DNA from: Mauremys mutica
Lineage: Eukaryota > Chordata > Testudines > Geoemydidae
Length of the DNA stretch: 64,000 nucleotides
Assembly: GCF_020497125.1 (NCBI RefSeq)
Contig: NW_025422883.1
Coordinates: 186,001 to 250,000, forward strand
Direction: 5' to 3'
The position numbers and the translations under genes are program-made. This document shows, piece by piece, positions 23,001 to 33,340 of this stretch. The first letter of the stretch is position 1, and every line of letters starts with the position of its first letter. The notes under the pieces were generated by a model, which searched no databases, was not told where the DNA came from, and saw nothing but the letters and a program-made list of their open reading frames with translations.

Positions 23001-25656
23001 GCCTAGAGCTGGGCTCACATCCCTGCTCGGGTCTGTTCACTCCTGATGTCACCACTCCTCAGACATGGAGAATCTGCCACGGATGGAGCCCTACCCCTGC
23101 TGGCTCTTGACGATTAGGAGACAATTCTAATTGGATTTCAGTGATTATTTGCTCCATCTAGGAGGGCTGAGAAGTGTTTAGCTGGCTCCCCCTCTGATTA
23201 AATCTTTACTTCACAGTGGTGAGCGTGTGTATCTCCGTATAACCCCAGGTATCGGCTTAGCAGAGCACTTCAGCTTAATGAGCCAGACAGCTGCCAGTGA
23301 CCAGCTGCAACGGGGGCTTATTCTGCATCTAGGTGATTTCATCCCGGTTCTGCAGCTCTGAGCCGAGATCCAGTCTCGGGGACAGCTTGCTAACTGACTG
23401 TTCAGGCAGTCTGAAGTCCCTGCCAGTCTTAAAGGTGTATGTGATCAGCATTTGGTTACAATACACAGCCTGCAGGCCAGTCTTCGGTGCCACTGCCAGA
23501 GGGAGGTATGTATCCCGGGGCACTGGGCCTGGCAAACCTACCTCCAGCCATCACTTGGAAAGCTGCCGCCAGCTTCCAGCACCCACCGAGCAACACCCTC
23601 GCCCCTGCACAGCTCCCATGTGGACTCTGCCTGGCTGCCATGGCCACCTGCTTCTGAGGTCACATCGCCATGTTAGCCCCAGACAACCTGTCTGCCCCCT
23701 CACGTCCCCTTTCACATTCGAGAGCTTCTGCCTGGCTCAGCACCCACTCAATAGAAACTGTGAAAGGCCATTAGCTGTCCCCTACTTGTCCTCCAGAGAC
23801 CTCGACCATGGAAACAACCGGGAGGTGACAAGCATGGTGCTGCGGCACTGCTGAATGCATCAGGCAGCCGGCGGCTGATTAGAAAGGAGACAGACCTTCC
23901 AATGCCTCGTCTTGGCAATCAGCCGTGATGGGAGAGGAAGCACAGCAAAGGGAGGTGACAGGTACATGGAAACACAATCCACTCCAGACGCAGTGCAACC
24001 TGCCTTCCAGCACCTCCCCGGCACGAGACACGGCCCTTGCTTAAACAAGCACATAAAGTATCCTCAAGGTTCCCTCTGTAATTATGTCTGACCTTTAGTT
24101 AGAGACCAGGCAGTCTGTTCCCAGGGCTGGTTTCACTGTGTGCTTTCTACAGACTATCCTGTAAGTAGCAGGGACTGCGGCTAAGGGGCTCTGTTAACAT
24201 CAAGATGACGAGAGTTTATTCTGGAATCTGCTTCTTCGCCATTTGACATGAAGATGTCACCCCCCAATTCCCCTCCTCCCATGGCCATTCCCCCATCCCC
24301 GGAGCTGCCCAGGGGCTGACATGGCCAAGCCAGCATGCAGCCTGTCAGGAAGGCAGAAGTGACCCCTGGGGTTGGGGATTTGTGATACTGCAGCCACCCT
24401 CCCCACTCATCAATACCCCACGGAGAGAGCACTGCACAGGAGCTAGTCAGACAGAGTTAGCTGCCGGGAAGCGGCTGACCAGTCTCGTTGTTGATGGGAG
24501 GCAGGGGGTAAAAACAAGACAAATGTGTTAAAAGCTCAGAGAGCAAGAACCCGGAGCACTTGAACAAAACCAGTGAATACAAAGCTCCTGCCTTCTTCCA
24601 ACGGGCTCTCCGGCCCTTCCTCAGACCCAGGGTCAGACACCCTGCAGGTGCTTGCTTGGATAGTGGTTTGCCCATATTAACATAAGGAAGTCAGAGTCCT
24701 CACTATGCTCGCAGCAGGCCCCGTTGCCAGCCAAGCCTGTGAGCTGAGTTAGAGGGATCGCCGGAGGCTGCAGCACTCAGTCCTCTCCCAGCTGGAGATG
24801 CAGCAGGCATTATTCACAGCTTACAAGTCCAGACGTCTGCCGCACACACGGGCTGGTGCCTGGCTGCTCAGATGGTTGGCTCCTTGGTGGAAGGCGCAAG
24901 GGCCTGCAGATGTTTACGGGAGTCCTAGGCCAGAGGAATTACAGCGGTTAATACGCCCGAAACGCTGAGTAGAACTGAGCGTGAAGAGGTCGTGTTTCTC
25001 TCCCCACAAGCCCAGGTCTCAGGGCAGCCCCAGGGGTGGGTCTCTCAGCTATTCAGGGTCTCCTGCAAGCTGCACACTGTATGAACAATCCCTACAGGGT
25101 TAGTGACTGGTCATCCTCCTTTCTCCTCCCCTAGGACCCGCCAAGCCAGCACCCATCTCCTAGCAGGCCCCATCTCTACCACCACCATGCTGCTGCTGCG
25201 TGTCACTCTGCGCCTCCCTCTGACACCCGCTGCCAGCCCAGCACGTTCAGACAGTGTGTGCTTTCTGACAGCCCCCGCCTGGGAAGCGCCTGGCTGGGGC
25301 TGACATTCAGCCCTGGGAGCTGGGATGAGCTCCCTTCCCAGGGGCCTTTTCACCAGGCCCCGACTTTACCCACACCAGCTGCACCTGGTCAATGTGTTCA
25401 ATCCTCCCCACTCATTCTGGGGGACGACGTTTGGAAGCCCAGTGTGAGACAGTCCCGCCCTGACGTCCAAAGGGGCCACGCACCCAGCAGACTGCAGCAA
25501 CCCTCATCTTTAATTCAGAGAGAAAGCCCCAGGGCACTGCAGCTCCCAGTACGCAACAATCCAGGCCACTTAACTGGAGATGGAGCATTGCATGCTGGGA
25601 TCTGTCATCCTGCAGGCCTCATGCCCATAGGCAAGATGAAGATGGGCTGCAGGGGT
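20020..25656. other. repeat-poor stretch downstream of ARHGAP19, includes probable 3' UTR
   Basis: No CR1, DIRS, LTR or Cry SINE could be recognised over 5.6 kb, a contrast with the flanks. The ARHGAP19 3' UTR must start at 25656 on the minus strand. Minus-strand polyadenylation hexamers occur at 25514-25509 (ATTAAA) and 24220-24215 (AATAAA), but which one is used, if either, cannot be told. Confidence 0.45.
24215..24220 (-). terminator. ARHGAP19: candidate ARHGAP19 polyadenylation signal
   Basis: AATAAA on the minus strand, 1.4 kb beyond the stop codon. It is a hexamer match only. An ATTAAA variant at 25509-25514 is closer to the stop and is an equally possible signal. Confidence 0.25.
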
Positions 25657-25794
25657 TTACACGTGCTGGAGTGGTGTGGAGGACAACATGTGTGTATGGT
25701 ACCTGGTGTGTGCAGAATTTCTCACCTCTTTCCTGCCCTCAGACAATTTCAGCTTTGCTCGGGTGCCATGACTTGCTGGAGAATCAGGCAGTCT
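25657..25794 (-). CDS. ARHGAP19: ARHGAP19 last coding exon
   Basis: The acceptor TTACAG precedes AGA at 25794-25792. The exon encodes 45 residues and a stop at 25659-25657. The core DSPASHGTRAKLKLSEGRKE aligns with the conserved tail of mammalian ARHGAP19 (SPA...T.LK.SEG.KE), which identifies an otherwise inconspicuous frame. Phase 0 matches the preceding exon. After GRKE the sequence diverges: mammals end within a few residues in a lysine/glycine-rich tail, while this one continues for 24 residues (VRNSAHTRYHTHMLS...) before stopping. Either the natural stop has shifted in this lineage or a small indel altered the end of the frame. Confidence 0.85.
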   Translation of the reverse strand, partial: RLPDSPASHGTRAKLKLSEGRKEVRNSAHTRYHTHMLSSTPLQHV

Positions 25795-26119
25795 CTGTAA
25801 CTGGACACGGTTTAAATAGTGAGGCAGAGGCAGAAGGGTCAGAGGGAGCAGGGACTGGCTGGGGGAGGAACTGACACTCCAAGATCTTCCTTGCAGGCAG
25901 ACCATGCTAAGTACATGGTTAGTCTCCTACCCAAGTCCAAATTCACCCCGACGGGCACTGGACATGGTGTTACCGCACAAAGGACAATGATCTCCTCTAC
26001 AGGGAGCAGATGCCTTTGCCTTTAGCTGCTGGTTAGTCTAGATTAACCCACCAAACTGACCTGGGCCTGGCACTGATGGAGTGAGAGGAAAGATGCAGGG
26101 CTGGTCTGGAGGCCAATAT

Positions 26120-26555
26120 GAAAATAATCTGAATTCAAATTGGAACGGTGCAGAGAAGGGCTCCTAGGATGATCAGAGGAACGGAGAGCGAGCGTCCAAG
26201 AGGAGACTGGAAGACGGTGGCTTGTTCAGCCTAGCACAGTGCAGGCTGAGAGGGGATCAGTTGCTCTCCATAAATACCCTGGGTGGGAGAAGAGCTGCTG
26301 CAGCTAAAGGACACTGCTGGCACCAGAACAAATGGAGCTAAGGCTGGAAATGAGAAGGTGGTTTCTAACCCTCACAGGGAAGCCATCTGGAGCAGCCTCC
26401 CAGTAGGAGCAGTGGAGCAAACAACCTACTAGTTTGAAGATGGAGCTTGATAAGTCAATGATGGGGACAATCTGTCAGGGTCTTCCCTGCGATATCAGGG
26501 ACTGGACTCCATGGCCAGGAGGTCCTGTGCTCCTAACATGAATCTTAAGCTCAGT
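26120..26555 (+). mobile_element. old CR1-like LINE 3' fragment, plus strand
   Basis: Degenerate plus-strand text with the order typical of an ancient CR1 end: a block resembling GGAACGGTGCAGAG, then CTCCTAGGATGATCAGAGG, a CCCTGGGTGGGAGAAGAG block, and the closing GGGACTGGACTCCATGGCC at 26500. More diverged than the CR1 copies with intact VKARTI frames. It lies in the last ARHGAP19 intron. Confidence 0.6.
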
Positions 26556-26566
26556 CCCTCAGAGGG

Positions 26567-26741
26567 AGGGATAGCTCAGTGGTTTGAGCATTGGCCTGCT
26601 AAACCCAGGGTTGTGAGTTCAATCCTTGAGGGGGCCACTTAGGGCAAAAATTGGTCCTGCTAGTGAAGGCAGGGGCTGGACTTGATGACCTTTCAAGGTC
26701 CCTTCCAGTTCTAGGAGATTGGTATATCTCCAATTATTACC
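26567..26741 (+). mobile_element. tRNA-derived SINE (tortoise Pol III/Cry type)
   Basis: The head carries Pol III boxes: box A TAGCTCAGTGG (26572-26582) and box B-like GAGTTCAATCC. Between them lies GAGCATTGGCCTGCTAAACC. The unrelated tail runs from GGTCCTGCTAGTGAAGGC to GGTATATCTCCAATTATTAC. The family is known from cryptodiran turtles as a tRNA-Lys-derived SINE, so it is also the best clue to the host. Three other copies occur here (36272, 48924, 58504). Confidence 0.93.
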
Positions 26742-27080
26742 TTAGAGCGCCATGGCAAAGATCCAGGGGAAGTGGGAGAAGCAGCTTTAGGAGGAGTGAG
26801 ACTGATATAATGGGATAAACCGGAGGGCAGAGAAGCCAGGAGAGAACTTCCACAGCACGACTGGAGCCAGAGGAGCACCGCCCAGGCGAGAACCAGCACT
26901 GAACTCCACGGCTGTCTCCATTCCTCAGAATGGCATCTTCTGGCCTCGTGTCTGATTGCAGACAGATCGTCCACAGGCCCAGACTCCAGCAGAGCGCAGC
27001 CAACACTCCCCCGGAGAAGTGAAGTCCCATGTACCACCTCCCCTCCAGGAAGCACACGCGGCCCCAGGCACAGCTCTTAC

Positions 27081-27173
27081 CAGGTGGAGGTTCTCTTTGC
27101 TGGCTCCCTCCGATTCCGGTGTGGAGTCCCTGCTTTTCCTTTCCAAGATCAGTGGGTTCCCCAGCATCCTCCG
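27081..27173 (-). CDS. ARHGAP19: ARHGAP19 coding exon, C-terminal region
   Basis: 93 bp, 31 codons, phase 0 at both ends. The acceptor is CTAACTCAG before CGG at 27173 and the donor is CTG|GTAAGAG at 27080. It encodes RRMLGN...ERKSRDSTPESEGASKEN, matching the mammalian tail (R.KVLGNQ...TPES...G.SKEN). Beyond the GAP domain this part is probably disordered and basic, with a serine/threonine-proline site (STPES). It is separated from the final exon by a 1.3-kb intron with a CR1 and a SINE. Confidence 0.9.
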
Positions 27174-27769
27174 CTGAGTTAGAAAGAAGAGAGGGTTGTT
27201 GGTAAGTGCGGAGAGAGGCCTTAACGGGGGAAGGGAGCGCTGGGACAGGATGAGGATTCTGGGCTGAAGTCACAGCCTCACATGGCCAGCAGCTGGATGT
27301 TGGGAAAAAAAGCAAAGGATTCCCCGCAAACAGGACCTGCCTGAAATCCGACCCGACGAGGAAGGTGTGGCAGGGCACCTCCTCCCAGCCCTTCCCCCTC
27401 TGGCCGTGGCAGGGCCTGGGGAAAGCAGCCACACTCCGGTCCGCTGGGTTTCCTTATCAGGATTTTGGAGGTAGGCCTCGGGGCCGCCCCTAGAAGTGCT
27501 CCTCCACCAAACAAAGAGAAACCAATTCCCAAACCCAAACCTCCCCCTGCCCCCTGGCTGGGGGGTGTCAGGCCTTCAGCTCTCCTCTCCCTCTCTCCAG
27601 CAGCCCTGAATAGGACTCAGGTGTCCTGAACTGACCTGAGTAACCCCTTCTCAACTGGTAGGGAAAAGGGTCTTTATCATTCTAGGGCTAACAGGTCTGT
27701 CTTCCATGCAGCCATCAGACGGCCTGCGTCGCAGAAGGATGAAAGACACTCACTTCACTTTGCATGGGC

Positions 27770-28100
27770 ACAAACACTGGGCCTGAGACCGGAATGGGCC
27801 CATTTAGCCCGATCTCCTGCCTCGGACAGTGGCTGACACAAGCTGTCCAGAGGAAGGTGTGAAACACCCCCGAGGGAACTGGGGACTTGCCCACCACGAG
27901 GGAAGTTTCTTTCCCCAGCTGTCAGGTGGTGGCTGCCTCATGCCCTGGTGCAGGATGTTTCTAGCCTCACACTGATACTATTGTTACCCTTTCTAATGTG
28001 CCTGCATTGGAGAAGCAGCTAATCCCATATCTTACTAGCTAGGACAGCCTGGGGCAGTGAGTTCCCCAGCTCGTTATGCGTGGTGTAGAAAGGTCTTAGC
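27770..28100 (-). mobile_element. diverged CR1 LINE 3' fragment, minus strand
   Basis: The plus strand shows a decayed reverse-complement CR1 tail: GAATGGGCCCATTTAGCCCG, CCTGCCTCGGACAGTGGC, then GGGGCAGTGAGTTCCCCAGC. Its substitutions are many compared with the younger copies. It lies in an ARHGAP19 intron. Confidence 0.6.
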
Positions 28101-28437
28101 AGTTTTACATTTAAATTAAAGCTCAGAAAGAACTTTAAGAGCAGTAGACCAATGGCACAGCCTGCCTAGGGAGGTCGTAGAAGCCGCTTCATTGGAGGTT
28201 TTCAAAAGGAGGCTAGATAGCCAGCTCTCTGGGATGGCTTAGACACAAGAAATCTTGAATCTCAGCTAGGGCTTAGACTAACTCAGTGTTTCTCAACGAC
28301 CAGTCTGTGGACCGGCACCGCTCCCTGAGATTCCCTGACACAGGTTAGGAAGGCAGCAAGCCAGTCCCTGGTATCAAAAAGGTTGAGAAACACTGAACTA
28401 GATGATCCTGGCAGTCCCCTCTAACCCTATGATTTAC
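28101..28437 (+). mobile_element. old CR1 3' fragment with a nested hAT-like MITE
   Basis: The plus strand carries CCTAGGGAGGTCGTAGAAGC and GGAGGTTTTCAAAAGGAGGC, then resumes after the insert with AACTAGATGATCCTGGCAG. This is the 3' end of an old CR1 subfamily. Between 28284 and 28406 sits a MITE with inverted ends CAGTGTTTCTCAAC / GTTGAGAAACACTG. A clean 8-bp duplication is not evident (only AACT is shared), so the MITE has decayed or its edges shifted. Confidence 0.68.
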
Positions 28438-28798
28438 ATGGGTTGTCTCCAATATCATTGCTCTGCCGTTCTGCAGGGTAACTAGAGCACAGTCTGTTTT
28501 CTCTGCACCATTCAGTATTTCATATCCCTCTCCTGGCCCCTCCTCCAACAAACTGTCCCAGGCTTTCCAGTCCCTCCAGAGCTTGTCGCCTGTTCCTGGG
28601 CCCCTTTCAGGGCTGTTCTGGAGCCGAGTGACCTGTACACACACGCGTACGCCCCGGGGCTGATGCAGAGGTTTGGAATAGTCTCCATTTTGTTCTCTAC
28701 CCCTTTCCTCAGGCACCTCAACTCTTGGTTTACTCTTCTGACCACTGCACATGAGCAGGGGGCTTCAGCAGACAGCTTCTGAGGGGAGCTGCAGTTAC

Positions 28799-28891
28799 CT
28801 TAATGAGGCCGCTGAAGGAGCGGGAGCGCCTCTGTACCGGGGGTGTCGGTGCATCGGGCCCAGGAGTGAGAGTGCCGGGATGCTTATGGAA
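28799..28891 (-). CDS. ARHGAP19: ARHGAP19 coding exon, C-terminal region
   Basis: 93 bp, phase 0 to phase 0. The acceptor is CTCTCTAG before TTC at 28891 and the donor is AAG|GTAACTG at 28798. It encodes FHKHPGTLTPGP... and ends QRRSRSFSGLIK, matching the mammalian FNK...LTPG... and RSRSFSGLIK segment. The SRSFSGL serine cluster in a basic context is the most conserved part outside the GAP domain. The middle (PDAPTPPV) is proline-rich and more divergent. Confidence 0.92.
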
Positions 28892-29097
28892 CTAGAGAGA
28901 ACACGCAGGGCACCATGTTAGGTGTTAAACCAACAACTCCACTATCTTCCAGTCACCCCCGCCAGCTACCCGGCACAGCACCCCAACCCCCACACGTGCT
29001 CAGGATCTGTGGGTGGCTTTGTGGGTGAGCCCTGCCTCTGGGAGTCTGCAGCCAGTGGCGTGCTCCCTCGGACTAGCCCCTGCTCCCTGAACACTAC

Positions 29098-29286
29098 CTG
29101 CCGGATGAGCTTTTTCTTCTTAGCAGAGTCTGGCATGCTGTGGATGTGGTGGAAGAGCTCCTTCAGCGCCTCCTCCGTGTGCTGCTGCGTCTCCTCTCGG
29201 TGGGACGGATCCAGCCTGCTCCGCTTCTGAGACTTCAGGGGCTGGAGTTCCTTGGACCCGGCAGATGTCAGCAAATCCAGGTCGTC
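29098..29286 (-). CDS. ARHGAP19: ARHGAP19 coding exon after the GAP domain
   Basis: 189 bp, 63 codons, phase 0 at both ends. The acceptor is CTTTCCCAG before GAC at 29286 and the donor is CAG|GTAGTG at 29097. The product DDLDLLTSAGSKELQPLKS continues with QKRSRLD, then HREETQQHTEEALKELFHHI and ends in SAKKKKLIRQ. It matches mammalian ARHGAP19 closely through the EETQ.HTEEAL.ELF helix, which is likely to be amphipathic. KKKKLIRQ is a basic stretch that could act as a nuclear-localisation-like signal (inference). Confidence 0.94.
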
Positions 29287-30085
29287 CTGGGAAAGTTCAG
29301 AGGGGCACACTCATGTTCCCACGTCACTCCCTGCCCTAGTGCCAGCCCGCTGCACTCCACAGGGTGGGCATGCTGGCAATGCCAGGAGCAACGCGACTCG
29401 TTACAAAACCCAAACCAGCCATTGCATCTCGGGGCCCGCAGGAACAGCTGTGCCAGCTCCCGTGCAAGACCCATTGCTGTGCAGCAACAGTCCCCTAACA
29501 AACCCATGGGGGCGGGGGCGGCAGTGAGAAGGTGACCGGACACCACAGGGCAGCAGCTCCCCCAGGCTGACATGGGCTTGGTGCAGCGTTCCCTCCAGTG
29601 CATCACGGGGAAGAGCTGGCTTGCTGGAGAGCAAGGGGAGAAATTCTCTTTCCCCATCTAGTGGAGGGTCTGATCTCCAAGCCCCCCTTGCTGCGGCAGC
29701 TTGTGCAGCCCCCAGACCAAGAACAGCCTGACCGCAGTGGCTAATGTGAATGGCTCAGGTCGGTTTGAACACGGCAGCCCAGCCAAGAAGTATCTAGTCA
29801 CTACACGTACTGTGCCTGGGGACAGAGAATAGGCCTAGTGTTAGACCTGGGGCTGCCATGGTGTCCATGCTCCAGCTCCTCCCTCCAGTGCCATCATCCG
29901 GGTGATCCTGAATCATGGTCCCATGGCGGCTCCCCCTCCGGTCTCTGGGCAGAGCCTGTTCTTGGCACTGTTTCAGTTTTCAGCTTCTCTCACTTGTAAA
30001 ACCCTCCGAACAGCACCAGAGCGACACACCTTCCTCCCAGCACCTGCCCCTTCCCCGTGGGCAGCCACTCATCTGCTGTCCTCAC

Positions 30086-30151
30086 CTTTGACGCGTGCAC
30101 TCGGGACCCCAGGTAGTGCAGCCTGGCACATTCGCGAATGTATGCCGGAGC
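30086..30151 (-). CDS. ARHGAP19: ARHGAP19 short coding exon following the GAP fold
   Basis: 66 bp, 22 codons, phase 0. The acceptor is CCTGCCCAG before GCT at 30151 and the donor is AAG|GTGAGGA at 30085. It encodes APAYIRECARLHYLGSRVHA then SK, nearly identical to the mammalian counterpart. It is far too short to be found by open-frame length, but homology and both splice sites agree. Confidence 0.94.
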
Positions 30152-31152
30152 CTGGGCAGGGAGGGAAGGCAGGCAGTGAGCACAGACGAGACCTGGCATT
30201 TCCCATGGGCCCTGAACCACACTGCACACCCCACCAGCCCCTCTGCACTCAAGGAGCCGGTGGCTTCACAAGCGCTTTTCTCTGGCCAATGCAGTGACAG
30301 TGATTGTGGTACAATGAGTTTCTGCTGAGACACAAAACCAAGCCCAGTGGAACAGAGAGAGTACAGCCAGCCCAACATATCCTGAAAAGGGTCTAAGTGC
30401 TTTCTCCATTTGCAAACAATTCAGCCAGCCGCGGACCCCGAGCCGGAGCCTGACTAAGAGAGGAGGAAATGCTCATCTAGAGACGGTGAGGCCTTGCAGA
30501 GAGAAAATGGGCATGCTGAGAACTGCTTTCCTGAAAACGGCAGCTCCAGGCCTTGGAGACCCTTAGCATGACTGGCGAGCGTGCTGGATGGCCAAGACGC
30601 TACTCTGCAAATGAAATCTGTCCTCCCCGAGAGGCCCTGGCCTGGGACAGAGAGCCCCTCAGCAATGTCCCACCAACCCACCCTGCACCTGGAGTATGCA
30701 GTGCTGGGCCTCTCCTCTGGTCACAGCCTACCAGCTCAGCCCCAGCCCTGGGAGAGGCTTCGCCATGTGCACGAATATCTATGAGACCGAGGGCATCCCA
30801 CTTGCACACAGATTCAACTCCTATCAGCACTCCCCACGGGAGAGCCCCAGGAGATGTTCTCCCGCACATAGGGACCCTCAGTTCCCCAGAAATGGCCCTT
30901 GTGAACGTCCCCTATGAAACAAACATGCTTTGGAGCCTGCCAAAGCCAGTGCCTGAACTGGCCTGCAGAGGGTGCTGTCAACCAGCCAAAGGAGGAAGCG
31001 CCAAGTTCAGGCATCGCAGACCTGTGCCCTTCGCTTCTGCTGGGTCACTGGCGTGGCACTTCTCAGGCAGTGCCACCAGCCAGCCGCAGCACCCTGCGAG
31101 CCCCTGCAGGAAGGGAGAGCAGGGGTACGAGGCCCCCATGGGGCGCACTGAC

Positions 31153-31239
31153 CTTGAAGAGTTTCTGCGAGTGTTTGATCATGAAGGCCACGCCCTCATT
31201 CAGCTTTGTGATATTCTCCTGCAGGTCGTTTGCTGTCAC
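31153..31239 (-). CDS. ARHGAP19: ARHGAP19 coding exon, end of GAP domain
   Basis: 87 bp, 29 codons, phase 0. The acceptor is CCTCCCCAG before GTG at 31239 and the donor is AAG|GTCAGTG at 31152. It encodes VTANDLQENITKLNEGVAFM then IKHSQKLFK, the last helices of the RhoGAP domain. Relative to mammals the only visible changes are conservative (NEGVAF for NSGMAF). Confidence 0.95.
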
Positions 31240-31783
31240 CTGGGGAGGGGACGAAGGCCAAGCACGAGCATCAGAAGGGGAGGAGGCTGGGTGTGCTGCC
31301 CGACTCCCCGGGGAGTTCCTGTCCCTCTGCTCAGGCCTCTATTGCACTGGACACACAGCACGCCCATAGGCAGGCTGCACAGATCCACAGCCTGCGCCAG
31401 GATAGCCCACGCTCTCTGCACCTGCACCTCAGAGCAGACGTTTAGCAGCAGGCTCGGGTGGCCTGCACAGAAAGGGCTGCGGTGCGTCCCCCAGGCCTCG
31501 TGCATCGCTCACAAGGCAATTCTTAGAAACAGCAGGAGTTTGGTCACTTTTCAGATGCATTGAAAAAGAGGAAGCAATATACACGGCTGTCACTCCTATG
31601 GCAGGCAGCAGCCTCCCCCAACACAGCTCTGCCAAGGCCCCTGAATCTTGACTGTCAGCCCCACCCTCTCCCACTCCTGTGTTCCCCACTCAGCCTGGCC
31701 AGCACCCTCCTGTCCTGGCCCACGGCCCCAGTCCCACTGTTCTGCCCTGCAGTATAACCCAGCTGCTGCGAAGCGTTGCTTAC

Positions 31784-32010
31784 ATTTCTGGGCCACAGGA
31801 TGTGGGGTGCAAACATGAGAGCCAGGTTGTGGGCAGACATCTTGTTCTTGTCCTGTTTCTTGGCCGTTTGGTAGAGCAGGTCCAGCAGCAGCTTGAGCAG
31901 GTTGCGATTGGGCGGGGGGAGGATCAGGAAGAGCAGCTGCAGGGCTTCAATCTGCCGCTCCTTATCCGGCGTGCTGGTCTTGTTCCCCTTGTCATCAAAC
32001 TGCATCAGGC
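31784..32010 (-). CDS. ARHGAP19: ARHGAP19 coding exon, central RhoGAP domain
   Basis: 227 bp. The acceptor is CTTGCAG at 32012-32011 and the donor is AAT|GTAAGCA at 31783. Enters in phase 1 and leaves in phase 0. Starting (G)GC-CTG-ATG, it encodes LMQFDDKGNKTSTPDKERQI, then the helix LLFLILPPPNRNLLKLLLDL and the family signature NLALMFAPHIL near the end (the NLAxxFxP-like motif of RhoGAPs, which helps form the Rho-binding surface). The codon formed across the junction is GGC (Gly), where mammals have Asp. Confidence 0.96.
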
Positions 32011-32388
32011 CTGCAAGCCAGAGGGCGCAGGAGCTGAAGCCACCTGGAGCCCCTCAGGTCTCCGTAACCAGGAAGCTAGGTCCATACTGGCCAATCCTCC
32101 CCCCCCATATATTGTACTTCTCCAGACATGCCTACCCTGGCTCCATCACCCCCGGGAACCCTCCACCTCCCCCAGGTGGGTATGGTTAACTCCTGCCCCC
32201 AGGGCTGAAACGTACACAAGAAAAACATCCTCAGGGTCATTCACCTTTTGGGTCCCTCCCCTGTCACAAGACCCAGGTCCCGAAAGAGACGAACATCCCA
32301 GTGTGTGGCCAGTTGACATAAGCTGCCCTCGAGGAGGCTCGCTCAGCTCCCATCCCTTGTGTCTATCACTGCCCTGTTGCCTACTCAC

Positions 32389-32598
32389 CTGCAATTTTGA
32401 GGTGGGCTTGGAAGTGCTTGTGTGTCAGCAGGGGCTCAGGTAATTCACCCAGGAACATCTTCAGCAGAGAGGCCACATCGTTGGAGTGAAACTCGCCCGA
32501 TTCCAGGTCAATATCGGCCCCGCTGTTCAGGGCATCCTTCAGGATCTGCTGCCTGAGACTGTTCCCTGGCACTCGAAACAAGCCCTCCATTCGCAGAT
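32389..32598 (-). CDS. ARHGAP19: ARHGAP19 coding exon with the arginine finger
   Basis: 210 bp. The acceptor is GCCGAGCAG at 32600 and the donor is G|GTGAGTAG at 32388. Enters in phase 1 and leaves in phase 1. It encodes (H)LRMEGLFRVPGNSLRQQILK, then DIDLESGEFHSNDVASLLKM and FLGELPEPLLTHKHF. The arginine of GLFRVPG is in the position of the catalytic arginine finger that RhoGAPs insert into the GTPase active site to speed GTP hydrolysis, so this copy looks catalytically competent. In mammals the target is RhoA-type GTPases during cell division (known for the family, not visible here). Confidence 0.96.
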
Positions 32599-32930
32599 CT
32601 GCTCGGCAGGGAGTAGAGAGAGATCACTCATCGTCAGGAGGGGGCTCCCGACCTTTGACACAAGGAGCCCTCTCCCAATTTCCCTTCTAGCCACCTGCAT
32701 GGGATCCCATAGAGAAAACCTTACTCAGCAGGCTATATACAACCCCAAGGCCCAGCATGCGCCCTACGGCTCTGGCAGAAGGAATGCCTGCAAAATCAGA
32801 GAGGTGAGAGAAGGGCTAGAAGCTGCCACAGGTGACTCTGGGTCACAGCACCAGCACACAATCCAAGCAAAACACTCAGGTTTGGAGCCCTGGGAATGGC
32901 AAGCTGGCAAGAGAGCTGAGAGTCACTTAC

Positions 32931-33011
32931 GCTTGTGCAAGTATTCGATGAGCTGCGAGACCTGGGCGATGCCCTCCTCGGTCAGCGGGGAGCCAAACAC
33001 CACCCCTTTAT
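32931..33011 (-). CDS. ARHGAP19: ARHGAP19 coding exon, start of GAP domain
   Basis: 81 bp. The acceptor is GTTCCCCAG before AT at 33011 and the donor is C|GTAAGTG at 32930. Joined to the G left by the upstream exon it reads DKGVVFGSPLTEEGIAQVSQ then LIEYLHK. This matches mammalian ARHGAP19 (KGV.FG.PLTEEGIAQ...LIEYLHK), the standard first helix of a RhoGAP domain. The upstream intron is 17.5 kb and is the main landing site of transposons in this window. Confidence 0.95.
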
Positions 33012-33340
33012 CTGGGGAACAAAGCGATCCAGTCAGCACACATGGGACAGGAGCAACTCAGGCCTGGCACCTCTGGGTGCAGGAGCCACAGAGCTTAGCA
33101 GGCATTTTCCTACTGTGAGACCAGGATTTCCAGCAGGGGGTTCTGTTGCTGGGAAATCAGTGACCAGGAGAGTTGGGGTAAAGGTCAGAGGAGAACCCTA
33201 CTGCTCTGACATCACAAGCACCCCAAACCAATACTTTTACCTTGCAATGGCCATGCTCCAAGGGGCTTTCATCAATTTGCTGTTTATAGCAATGCAACTG
33301 CAGATTCTTTCTCACCAATGTTCTAAATAAACCATATTAC

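Noticed and set aside
26567..26741. tRNA gene
   Set aside because: Pol III boxes are present but the body cannot fold as a full tRNA and is followed by the SINE tail. It is a Cry-type SINE.
30553..31563. 336-codon plus-strand frame across ARHGAP19 exons
   Set aside because: Antisense to verified ARHGAP19 coding exons, no domain.
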